Both the position numbers and the translations under genes were made by a program. The notes beneath the pieces were generated by a model, which worked only from the letters and a program-made list of their open reading frames with translations, ran no database searches and was not told where the DNA came from. This document shows positions 26,971 through 35,888 of a stretch of DNA of 64,000 nucleotides, piece by piece. The stretch is taken from assembly GCF_000186865.1 (NCBI RefSeq), contig NW_008705568.1, positions 397,513 through 461,512 of the forward strand, read 5' to 3'. The number at the start of each line of letters is the position of its first letter. Within the stretch, counting starts at the first letter, position 1. This stretch comes from Aureococcus anophagefferens (lineage: Eukaryota > Sar > Pelagophyceae > Pelagomonadales > Pelagomonadaceae).

Positions 26971-28995
26971 ATGATGCGCCCCGACGTCGGGCAGGCGCGT
27001 CCGACGCGGCTGGCGAAGCCCGACGAGGCGCGGCCGCCGTCGCCGGTCAAGGGCGGCCTCAAGCCGACGATCCCGAAGCAGGGCCGCAAGTCGGCGACGG
27101 GCTACGCGCGCCTGGCCCCCCAGAAGAAGCGCAAGACCTACCGGCCCTTCATCCCCGGCGGGCGCAAGTCGCTGCTCACGGAGCCCCAGCTCAAGGCCAT
27201 CGAGAGCCGCGAGCAGGAGGACAAGGTGCGCCAGTCCATGTACGAGTCGAAGAAGGTGCGGAGCACGCTCGCTTTATGCCTCCTCGGCGAGGCGGCGACG
27301 TCCGTCGAGAGGGGCCTCTGGGGCGCCATGGGCTACGACGAGCGCATCGAGGTCGTCGACAAGGTGCTCCTGGCGTCGCGCAAAGCGGCGGCGGAGCGGG
27401 CCAAGGCCACGAGCGAGCTGCTGCCCGCGCGGCCGGCGAACCTGCGGAGCACGCGCGTCATGAAGCACCAGCGCGCGGAGCTGGCGGAGCGGGAGCGCGC
27501 CGCGGGCAAGATGCAGCGCCTCTTCCAGAAGCGCCAGGCGGAGCACGAGAAACGCCGCCGCGAGAAGGAGTCGCGCCTCGCGGAGCAGCGGCGCCTCGAG
27601 GCGGAGCTCGGCGCGTCCGAGCAGCAAAAGTACTACCACGCGGACCTGAAGCACGCCCTCGTGCGCCGCCAGGAGGGCGAGCTCGCCTTCGTGCGCCGCC
27701 GCCACGAGACCGAGCTCCAGGACTCGGCCATGAAGCTCGCGCACGTCTCCAAGACGCTCGAGGCGCACGCTATACTCGAGGCCGACGTCGCGGGCGACGT
27801 CGCGGCGGCCGAGGCGGCGGCGGCGGAGGTCGCGGAGGACGCCGCGGCGGCGATGCGGGCGAGGATCGCGGCCGTCGCCGCGGGCGCGGCGGCGACGCCC
27901 GCGGGGGCCTTCGGCGCGGTCGTGTCCGCGCGGCCGGAGGCGGCGGCGGCGCCCGGCGACCGCGGCGCGGCCCAGGCGCCGCCGGCGCGCGCGCCGCCGC
28001 GGCCCGCCTCCGCGCCGCCGCCGCGGCGCGGCGACCGCGTCGCGGCGCTCGGCGCCGCCGGCGCGGCGACCGTCGGCCGCCCGGGAGCGGTGGGGGGAGC
28101 GACCGGCGCGCACGCCGGTTCCAAAAAGGACCCGCACCACGTCGCGCACGCGAAGCGCATGCACAAGTACTACCACCGGGCCCATGGCAAGAAGGTCGAC
28201 CGCCACAAGGGCGAGTACGCGGACCTCATGGCCAAGCACCGCGACGAGCACGCGCGGCGCGAAAAACGCGTCGCCCGCAAGTTCCACCGCCACCTCGACA
28301 AGGCCCTCGCGGAGCGCCACGCCATCCAGCGCGGCGCCTACGCCGAGCGCCACGCCGACGACATTCGGGTCGCCGCGGAGACGACCGCGCGCCTGCACGC
28401 GGCGCACGACCCCGAGGGCGCCGAGGACGCGTCGCGCGCCGCGCACCGCATGCAGTCCAACCTCCTGAAGATCAAGCACGAGCTCGAGCTCGACGCGCTG
28501 CACCTCAAGCACCAGGAGCAGATGGAGTTGTTGGTGGAGCGGAAGGAGGAGAAGAAGGAGGCCGCGCGGAAGGCCAAACGGGACGCGGAGCTCCGGCGGC
28601 AGACGATGCGGGCGGAGCAGCGCCGCTCCTTCGGCGTCAAGGCCGAGTCGAGCCGCTCCGTCAAGGGCGTGCGGCGGCCCGACGCGGTCCAGGCGTCGAG
28701 CCTCCGGGTCCAGGCCGCGCGCGACCTCGCGATGGACGAGGCCGCGGCCAAGGTCCAGCACGTCTACCGCCGCCGGTCGTCCATCGCGACGTCGCTGGAG
28801 CGCCGGGCGTCGCTCAAGCCCGCCGAGACCCAGCGCGTGCTCCAGCAGGTCGACGAGCTCGCGGAGGACGTCGACGTCTTCGTCAACGTCGAGGTCGCGG
28901 AGCGCGACGAGGCCGTCCGCAAGCTCCAGAACGCCATGAAGCGCCGCGCCACGCGCAAGGAGGAGCAGCTGAGGCGCCAGCTGGGGGGGTTGTAG
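26971..28995 (+). CDS. basic coiled-coil protein with IQ-like motifs
   Basis: 674 residues from MMRPDVGQARP. A basic Pro-rich head (KGGLKPTIPKQGRK, YRPFIPGGRKSLLTEPQL) precedes long charged helices (residues about 95-280), an Ala/Pro-rich hinge, then a His/Lys-rich helical half (HVAHAKRMHKYYHRAHGKK). Near the C-terminus AAAKVQHVYRRRSS and RKLQNAMKRRATRK look like degenerate IQ motifs, which bind calmodulin. It is plausibly a cytoskeletal or flagellar protein; that is inference. Confidence 0.7.
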   Translation: MMRPDVGQARPTRLAKPDEARPPSPVKGGLKPTIPKQGRKSATGYARLAPQKKRKTYRPFIPGGRKSLLTEPQLKAIESREQEDKVRQSMYESKKVRSTLALCLLGEAATSVERGLWGAMGYDERIEVVDKVLLASRKAAAERAKATSELLPARPANLRSTRVMKHQRAELAERERAAGKMQRLFQKRQAEHEKRRREKESRLAEQRRLEAELGASEQQKYYHADLKHALVRRQEGELAFVRRRHETELQDSAMKLAHVSKTLEAHAILEADVAGDVAAAEAAAAEVAEDAAAAMRARIAAVAAGAAATPAGAFGAVVSARPEAAAAPGDRGAAQAPPARAPPRPASAPPPRRGDRVAALGAAGAATVGRPGAVGGATGAHAGSKKDPHHVAHAKRMHKYYHRAHGKKVDRHKGEYADLMAKHRDEHARREKRVARKFHRHLDKALAERHAIQRGAYAERHADDIRVAAETTARLHAAHDPEGAEDASRAAHRMQSNLLKIKHELELDALHLKHQEQMELLVERKEEKKEAARKAKRDAELRRQTMRAEQRRSFGVKAESSRSVKGVRRPDAVQASSLRVQAARDLAMDEAAAKVQHVYRRRSSIATSLERRASLKPAETQRVLQQVDELAEDVDVFVNVEVAERDEAVRKLQNAMKRRATRKEEQLRRQLGGL

Positions 28996-29610
28996 ACGTT
29001 GAGGGGGTTTGGTAAGGCTCTTGGGACCTCGTCGTTCAGCATGAAGGAGGCCTTTAGTCCTCCGCTCTCCGGACCTCGTCGTTCAACCCCGTGGCCGTCG
29101 ACTTCAACACTGGCCTCGTGTCCCCAGCAAACGCCAGGAATAGCTCAATCACGAGCTCGTGTCCACGCTCGCGCGCGCCCGCGTGGTCAAATTTGGGGAT
29201 CGTTGGGGCCGGGAACGTTTCCGGGGCGCTCCCCGTCGCGTGCGCACTCGATGGGCGAAAGAGCGCGACGTTTGGCCGCGAAAAACGGGAGAAAAGCGAG
29301 GCGAAGAGAGGGAGAACAGATCTGACTCGACGACGTCCCGCGTCGCCGCCTGGGCCGCGCCGCGGCACCTCGCGGCGCGCGGGCGCGCGCGGGGGGGCAT
29401 GGGGCATCGGCTCCCGTCGACGGGGCGCGCGCGAATCGACGAATCGACGAAGCGGCCCGACAACACGGCTCGACGAACTGATTTGTAGGTTTCTCGACGA
29501 GCTCGGCCACCTCACAAGGCGATCACCCGCCCCAAAGCAAGCGACACCGCATCGGCGTCGCCCCCCCGTTCTCCGTTAGTCCCTGAACGAGCTCTCAACT
29601 CCTCCGAACG
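28996..29610. other. intergenic, 615 bases, promoter side of the subtilase
   Basis: No convincing gene. A 15-bp direct repeat GGACCTCGTCGTTCA occurs at 29024-29038 and 29071-29085. The DNA is less GC-rich than the coding regions. The part next to 29611 should hold the subtilase promoter and leader. Confidence 0.5.
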
Positions 29611-32284
29611 ATGAACAAAGTCCTCATCGCGCTCGCGCTCGGCGCCACGCGCGCCGAGGTGGACCTGAACATGGTCAAGATGGCGGCCGACGCGCACGAG
29701 GGCCTGCTCTCGTCCCGCATCCTCTTCAAGCTCGACCCCTCGGACGTGAGCGTCAAGGCCGAGCCCGACGCCGTCGCGTCCAAGGTCGCCGACAAGATCG
29801 GCTGCGGCACGAAGCCGGCCCGCGTCTTCCGCCCCGCGGGCAAGTTCGAGGCGGCCCACAAGGCCTTCGACCTCCACCTCCACTACTCGCTCGACTGCGG
29901 CGGCCCGGAGGACGACGCGACGGCCCAGTCCATCGCGTCCTACTCCAAGTTCGAGGCCTACGTCGACGGCGAGGACCACGACGGCGTCGGCTGGATCGAG
30001 CCCGAGTACGCCGTCTCCACGTCCTGGACGCCCGACGACCCGAGCCTCGGATCCCAAGACCACTACGAGGCCATCAGCCTCTTCGAGGCCTGGGACGTCA
30101 CGACGGGCTCGCCGGACGTCGTCGTCCAGGTCCTCGACACGGGCGTCGACATGGCGCACCCCGACCTCAAGATGAACATCTGGAAGAACCCCGGCGAGAT
30201 CTGCGGCAACGGCGTCGACGACGACAACAACGGCTACGTCGACGACTGCCACGGCTACAACCACGCCGACGACACGGGCACGGACCTCGTGAGCGGCAAC
30301 TGGCACGGCAGCCACTGCGGCGGCACCATCGCCGCCGACAACAACAACGGCGTCGGCGTCGCGGGCGTCGCGGGCGGCGACGGCTCCGCCAACTCGGGCG
30401 CCAAGCTCATGATCTCCGTCGGCTTCGGCGACACGGCCGTCAAGGGCTTCGCGGAGGCGCTCACGTACGGCGCGGACATGGGCGCGCAGATCTCGTCCAA
30501 CTCCTGGGGCTACACGGGCGCGCGCGCCGCGTCCGTGACGAGTTTCGAGAGAGTTTGGCCGGGAAAACGATGGTCGCCGCGCGACCGGGGCGACGCGTTC
30601 GAGCAGGGGTTCGCCGCGTGTCGACCGCGACTCCGCCGCCCTACGCGCTCCACCCGAAATCGCGACCGACGTAGGCCCGGGCTACATCGCCCAGAACATC
30701 AAGGACGCCATCGACTACTACAACTCCAAGAAGGGCATCGTCGTCTTCGCCGCGGGCAACCAGAACTCGGCCTCGGACTACTACCCGGCCTTCTACTCCG
30801 CCACCGTCGCCGTCGCGGCGGTCACGGACGCGGGCGTCCGCGCGTCGTTCTCCAACTACGGCGACTGGATCGAGATCTCCGCGCCGGGCGTGAGCGTCTA
30901 CTCGACGCAGCTCGCCACCCAGACCGCGGCCTACGGCTACGCGTCGGGCACGTCCATGGCCTGCCCGCACGTCGCGGGCGTGCTCGCGCTCGGCCTCAGC
31001 GTCGCGCCGGACCTCTCCAAGGAGGAGCTCCTGGGCTGCCTCTACGAGACGGCCCGAAACGTCGACGGCACCAACGGCGCCTACGCCGGCAAGCTCGGCG
31101 CGGGCCTCGTCGACGCGGAGGCCTTCGTCGCGTGCGTCGGCGGAGACGCGGCGAACCCCCGGCCCACGCCCAAGCCCACGCCGACGCCCGAGAAGCCCCC
31201 CTTCGGCGAGGAGCAGAAGGGCTTCTGCGTGACGTCCGACGGCGGGGACCAGAACTGGGGCGTCGTGAAGCTCGAGGGCGGCGACTTCGAGTCCGCGGCC
31301 CAGAAGGCCAAGTGCCTCGAGATGTGCGCCAAGGTCCAGGGCGTCACGGGCTGCGAGACCATCTGGGACCAGTGGAACCGGGGCTGCTACGCGCACACGC
31401 GCGACGTCGCCCGCGGCAACGGCGTCGCGCGCCACTCCTGCTGGATCGCGGACGACGACGGCGCGGAGCCCGCGCCGCGGCCCACGCCCAAACCGACGGC
31501 CAAGCCCGTCGGCGACGACGGCCCGACGAAGACCGTCACCATCGACCTCCCGGACGTCACGGACAAGCGGTCGTCGATGCAGTCGCTCACGAACACGTGG
31601 CACCAGTGGGGGTCCGAGACGTTGACCTTCGACGGCGCCGTGCTCTCGGCGGAGATCAAGCTCAACTGGAAGGACCAGGGCTGGGGCAACAAGAAGGGCG
31701 CCGTCGGCGTCTCCAACGGCGACTGCGCCGGCTCATCGTGCGAGGCGCTCGCGTACTACCACCCCGCGCCGCGCTACTACACGAAGCAGACCATCAAGCT
31801 CGACGTCGACAAGCTCGCGATCGACGGCCCGGGCGTCCTCGTCCCCCGCTACCGCGTCGGCGGCGGCGGCGGCCACCAGATCTACATCCGCGACGCGACG
31901 CTCACCGTCGTCGTCTCCGCGGAGCCGTCGCCGACGCCCGCGCCGACGCCGCGCCCGACCGTGGAGCCACTCCACCCGGCCACGGACGTCAAGGTCAAGA
32001 TGCACGGCAAGGTCGGCGACCTCGCCATCGCGTCCTGGACCCACGCGACGACGGCCTCCCAGGTCAAGTTCCACGTCGAGTACCTCACGAACGAGGCCGA
32101 CGCGGAGTGGACGCGCGTCGACGACGGCCGCTCCTACGTCGACGAGGCCGACGGGCGCTACTACCAGGTCGTCGCGCCCCCGTGCGCGCACAAGGGCAAG
32201 GTCCGCGTCGCCTACGTCGACGCCGCGGGCGCCGCGTCCGAAGTCGCGTACTCCAACACCTTCAAGATGAAGTGCAAGAAGTGA
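29611..32284 (+). CDS. secreted subtilisin-family serine protease (S8) with C-terminal accessory domains
   Basis: Exons 29611-30517 and 30675-32284, 838 residues. The leader MNKVLIALALGATRAE is a likely signal peptide, followed by a propeptide. The S8 triad is present: Asp about 176 (VVQVLDTGVD), His about 232 (HGSHCGGT) and Ser about 395 (GTSMACPH), with the oxyanion Asn in FAAGNQN. A PTPKPTPTP linker leads to a Cys-rich PAN/Apple-like segment (CLEMCAKVQGVTGCETI), a second Pro-Thr linker, a galactose-binding-like beta domain and a fibronectin-like end. It should degrade protein outside the cell or in a vacuole. The single intron is GC-AG and not an introner copy as far as I can see. The donor position is ambiguous within GGCGCGCGCG; the one chosen gives SNSWGYTGPGYIAQ, which fits the family. 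Confidence 0.92.
30518..30674 (+). other. ordinary GC-AG intron in the subtilase
   Basis: 157 nt, phase 1, acceptor GACGTAG. The donor is GC in a GCGCGC run, so it could shift by six bases and add Ala-Arg. The interior lacks the introner core and inverted repeats; the flanks (GCGCGCGC and GCCCGGGC) match at 6 of 8, which could be chance in this composition. Confidence 0.6.
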
Positions 32285-32454
32285 CGTTCTCGCGGGCCGC
32301 GGCGAAGCCTCCGCGAGCCACGACGACCCCCGCCGCGCGACAAGGTTCCGCGCCCACGCCCCCCACGACCACGACCAAGGTACCGCGATCCCCGCCGCGC
32401 GGATAGCGCGCGAGGCGCCCGCGGTAAAGCACCCCTGCATGTTACAAACCTCCC

Positions 32455-33324
32455 TCACTTCGCCGGGCGCGCGCCGAAGATCGTCGAGCCGACGCGGACG
32501 TGCGTCGCGTCGTGCTCGATGGCCGTCTCGAAGTCGTGGGACATGCCCATGGACAGGCCGAGGCTCGCCGGTTCGACGCCGAGCGCCGCCGCCGCCGCGT
32601 CGCGGCAGTCGCGCAGGCACACGAAGTCGGGGCTCGCGTCGCCCTCCGCGCCCGAGTACTTGCCGATGCACATGAGGCCCTCGAGCTGGAGGTTCGGCGC
32701 GGCGGCCGCGAGCTTCGCGAGCGCGGGCGCGTCCGCGGGCTCGCAGCCGCCCTTGGCCTCCTCGCCCGACGTGTTCACCTGGACGAAGACCTTGAGGGGC
32801 CCCGCGCCCGGCTGGAGCTCGGGCCACGCGCCGTCGAGCTTGGCCACGAGCTTCTCGGACGACACGGTGTGCACGGCCTCGAGCCGTTTCACGCCGCAGA
32901 GCTGGCGCACCTTGTTCGACTGGAGCCGCCCGATGAAGTGCCACTTCAGATGCTCCACGCCGTCCTCCACGGCCGCGGCCTTCTCGACGAGCTCCTGCAC
33001 GTAGTTCTCGCCGAAGTCCACGTGGCCGGCCGCATGCGCCGCGGCGATCAGACTCAGCGGCTTGAGCTTGGACACGGCGAGGAGCGTCGGCGGCGCGGGC
33101 TTCGACGCGGCCGCCGCCGCGACGCGGCCCTTGACGGCCGCGAGGTTCGCGACGACGCCGTCGCGCTCCGACGCGCCCTCGACGTCGGCGTCCGTGGCCA
33201 TGGCGCTGAAGGACGCCATCGTCGACCGGAGCGCGGTGCGGCTCGTGCGGCGCGAGACGGCCGGCCGCAGCCCCTGGCACGCACGGAACAGCGCGATGGT
33301 GGACAGCAATGCGGCGAGGCGCAT
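32455..33324 (-). CDS. pyridoxal-phosphate homeostasis protein (YggS/PLPBP family)
   Basis: 289 residues. It binds PLP and buffers its level; it is not a classical enzyme. The PLP lysine is K86 in LLAVSKLKP, and GENYVQEL, WHFIGRLQSNK, VNTSGEEAKGG, GLMCIGK and SMGMSHDFETAIEHDATHVRVGSTIFG all match the family in order. A leader of about 45 residues precedes the domain (MRLAALLSTIALFRACQG then a Ser/Arg-rich stretch), compatible with signal-plus-transit targeting to the plastid. Single exon. Confidence 0.94.
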   Translation of the reverse strand: MRLAALLSTIALFRACQGLRPAVSRRTSRTALRSTMASFSAMATDADVEGASERDGVVANLAAVKGRVAAAAASKPAPPTLLAVSKLKPLSLIAAAHAAGHVDFGENYVQELVEKAAAVEDGVEHLKWHFIGRLQSNKVRQLCGVKRLEAVHTVSSEKLVAKLDGAWPELQPGAGPLKVFVQVNTSGEEAKGGCEPADAPALAKLAAAAPNLQLEGLMCIGKYSGAEGDASPDFVCLRDCRDAAAAALGVEPASLGLSMGMSHDFETAIEHDATHVRVGSTIFGARPAK

Positions 33325-33562
33325 GTAACACGCTGTCGACGACGGAGGTGGCCGCTTGGGTCCTCGAGAGCCGCGGCACCATCGATTCAACGTCGTGTCT
33401 CGCCGCCAGCGCCGTCGTCGCCCGGCGCCGCGCCCGCACCGACGCGCCCGAACGCGCCCCGAGAAGCCGCATCGATCGACCGCTGACCCGCCGGAGCGGC
33501 CGCGCCGCGAGAAGCGACACGAACGACGCCCCACACCGGGCCACCGTCGCGACTCTCGAGAC

Positions 33563-33997
33563 ATGGGCAACCTCATCCCCACGGACATCCGCGCGCGCTT
33601 CGCGCCGCCTCTGGAAACACAGATCGAGCGCCTCCCGCCCGCGGAGAAGGCCGAGTTCCTGCGCGAGCTCGGCGAGGCGCGGACGCGTCTCTCCGCCGAC
33701 GTCGCCGCAATCGACGCGGAACTCGAGCGGTGGGAGGACCAGGCGCGCGCGTCGCGCGAGGAGGCCGCGCGCCTCGAGCTGCGGCGGCGCGAGCTCGCGG
33801 CCGCGCTCGACCCGTCCGACGCCGCGAGCGCGTCGCGCGCGCGCGTCGCGGCGACGGTCGAGCGCCGCGTCGCGGCGACGGCCGGCGACCGCCGGAGCCT
33901 CCGCGAGCGGCGGGACGAGCTCGAGGTGCGCCTCGCGGCGATCAAGGACATGATCGCGGACACGGACGCCGCCGTCGACGCCGCGCAGCCGACCTAA
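33563..33997 (+). CDS. small coiled-coil protein, possible N-myristoylation site
   Basis: 144 residues from MGNLIPTDIRARF. Residues 20-130 are a charged helix (ETQIERLPPAEKAEFLREL onward). Gly2 follows the initiator Met and could be myristoylated, but Ser/Thr at position 6 is missing, so this is weak. It diverges from the PLP protein with a 238-base gap. Function unknown. Confidence 0.55.
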   Translation: MGNLIPTDIRARFAPPLETQIERLPPAEKAEFLRELGEARTRLSADVAAIDAELERWEDQARASREEAARLELRRRELAAALDPSDAASASRARVAATVERRVAATAGDRRSLRERRDELEVRLAAIKDMIADTDAAVDAAQPT

Positions 33998-34101
33998 GGG
34001 GGGGGCTGTAGCTCGTGCGTCGCCGCGAACCGCGCGGCACCGCCGGGCAAGGAGGACGGCGCCCCTCTCCGGGAGCGGGCTCCGAGCGCCCGAGCACAGC
34101 G

Positions 34102-35688
34102 CTACGTATTATGGTGCGCGTCGAGCTCCTTCTTGATGTTCTCGATGGTCGCGTTCGCGCAGGTGACGTGGCGCGGCGGCGGCGCGGGCCCCTTGTCGAG
34201 CTTCTTCTGGAGGTCGTCGAGCCAGGACGTCGGCGTCACCTCGACCTGCTTCTTCTTGGGCTCGGCGTGCCTCAAAATCTGGGGCACGGCGACGGGCGGG
34301 CCGCCGCGGCCCATCTTCGACCGGTTGTTCACGCTCCGCCGCTCGAGGTCCGACCGGCCGTTGACGGACTTGCGGCCACCCTTGGGCGTCGCGCGGCCGA
34401 GGGACTGGGACGCGCGGCGCACGGACCGCGCGACGCCGAAGACGGCGTCCGCGGGCGACGCGGTCGCGCGCGCCTGCTGCGCGTTCGTCGAGCCGCGCAT
34501 GTACGCGGAGAACTCCTTGACGGAGATGACGCCGCTGCCGTCGTCGTCCATCTCGCGGAAGATCGTGTCCAGCGCCGCGTGGGAGATCTCGTTCGACGTG
34601 ACGCCGAGCGTCCGGCGCACGGTCTTGGCGAACTCGTCGCGCGAGATGCCCGAGGATCCGTCGAGGTCGAAGATCTGGAAGCACTTGAAGTAGTTGATCT
34701 TGCCCGGGTTGACGAGCTTGTTGTTCTTGTTCGCCGCGGACGCGATGTGCTGGCCTAAAAACCAGAGGAGCAGGTGGTGGTCCGACATGTCCTTGGGGAC
34801 TTTTAGACCCTTTTTCAGCCGCCCCTCGAGCTTCGGCACGCTCGGCCCGCAGGCCAGGGGCACGGCGCTGTACTCCTGCTGCTTCGACGTCTTCGTCTGC
34901 ACGGTCTGGACCTGGGCGCGGTGCATGTCGCCGGCCTTGGACCGCTCGAGCCGCGCGAGCTCGCCCGCCGACGCGGATCGGTCCAGATGCTTCGGCGGCG
35001 GCGCGCGGAGCGCGCCCGTCGTCGCCGAGTGCTGGAGCTTCCGCGGCTTCGCGCCGACGGCGTCGGACGTCGGCGCGATGCCCTTGGCGAACATGTTGAA
35101 CTCGGCCATCGTGACGACGCCGGATTTGTCGCCGTCGATCATGTCGAAGAGAAAGCCGACGTCGTCGTCGGTCATGACCCTCTTCTTCAATTTGAGCGTC
35201 GTCCGCAGCGTCAAGATCAGCTCCTGCTTGTCCATCATGCCCGCGGCGTCGACGTCGCAGGCCTTGAACAGGCGCGCGTAGTTGACGTGCGCGCCCTTGT
35301 AGGACGCGCCGAAGCCGCTGCCGAGCGTCTCGCTCATCTTGCTCACGTGCGTCGCGAGCGCGTGGAAGAGGCGCGCGGCCCGGTCCATGCCCGGCGTCGG
35401 CGCCAGCGCGTCGAGCACCTCCTCGCTGCTCTTCTCCGTTTCGATGAGCTCCATGGCCGCGGACACGGACGCGCGCCGCGCCGCCGCGCCGTAGACGTAG
35501 CCGCCCTCCGTCGTGCCCTCGATGGCGCTCGTCTTGGCGTGCGCGGCGACGTCGGCCCAGGCCACGCGGCCGGCGCCGTCCTTGGCCGCCGCGTCCCAGG
35601 CGCCGGCGTCGAAGGCGTCGCCGGCGAAGGCGACGACCTCGTCCTTCGTCGCGGCGCCCTCGGCCTCGACGGACGCGCCGGCGCCCAT
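34102..35688 (-). CDS. four-EF-hand calcium-binding protein, possibly myristoylated
   Basis: 528 residues from MGAGASVEAEG (Gly2 and Ser6 fit an N-myristoylation signal). EF-hands occur in two pairs: DVDAAGMMDKQE and DGDKSGVVTMAE, then DLDGSSGISRDE and DDDGSGVISVKE. The second, third and fourth loops have the full set of ligands; the first is weaker. Between the pairs is a basic region that may be regulatory, and the tail is basic with SVNGRSDLERRS. A calcium-responsive membrane-associated adaptor is the best guess. Its upstream region carries a 31-bp tandem duplication. Confidence 0.8.
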   Translation of the reverse strand: MGAGASVEAEGAATKDEVVAFAGDAFDAGAWDAAAKDGAGRVAWADVAAHAKTSAIEGTTEGGYVYGAAARRASVSAAMELIETEKSSEEVLDALAPTPGMDRAARLFHALATHVSKMSETLGSGFGASYKGAHVNYARLFKACDVDAAGMMDKQELILTLRTTLKLKKRVMTDDDVGFLFDMIDGDKSGVVTMAEFNMFAKGIAPTSDAVGAKPRKLQHSATTGALRAPPPKHLDRSASAGELARLERSKAGDMHRAQVQTVQTKTSKQQEYSAVPLACGPSVPKLEGRLKKGLKVPKDMSDHHLLLWFLGQHIASAANKNNKLVNPGKINYFKCFQIFDLDGSSGISRDEFAKTVRRTLGVTSNEISHAALDTIFREMDDDGSGVISVKEFSAYMRGSTNAQQARATASPADAVFGVARSVRRASQSLGRATPKGGRKSVNGRSDLERRSVNNRSKMGRGGPPVAVPQILRHAEPKKKQVEVTPTSWLDDLQKKLDKGPAPPPRHVTCANATIENIKKELDAHHNT

Positions 35689-35696
35689 TGGCTGGT

Positions 35697-35758
35697 TCGA
35701 AGGTCTAGCGGCCGAGGCCGGCGCACATCGAAGGTCTAGCGGCCGAGGTCTGCGCGCA
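35697..35758. repeat. 31-bp tandem duplication in a divergent promoter
   Basis: Two units, 35697-35727 and 35728-35758, beginning TCGAAGGTCTAGCGGCCGAG, with a few mismatches near the end of the unit. They sit just upstream of the EF-hand gene start (minus) and upstream of the ePHD-CW gene (plus). Confidence 0.85.
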
Positions 35759-35888
35759 TCGTGCTCTCCCAGACCGACCAGACCGCGTCGAGCCGCGCTA
35801 AAATACACTTCAACTCTGTGAGTGAACCCGAGAAGCACACACATTGCCTCCACAAAGTGCCTCGGCGCCTTGCGCCGAAGCGGCCGCG

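Noticed and set aside
29054..29610. A gene between the IQ protein and the subtilase
   Set aside because: Open frames exist on both strands but lack ATG-led, motif-bearing products, and composition is intergenic.
30518..30674. Subtilase intron as another introner copy
   Set aside because: It is GC-AG and about the right size, but has neither family's ends nor core; the 6 of 8 flank match is not convincing in this GC-repeat context.
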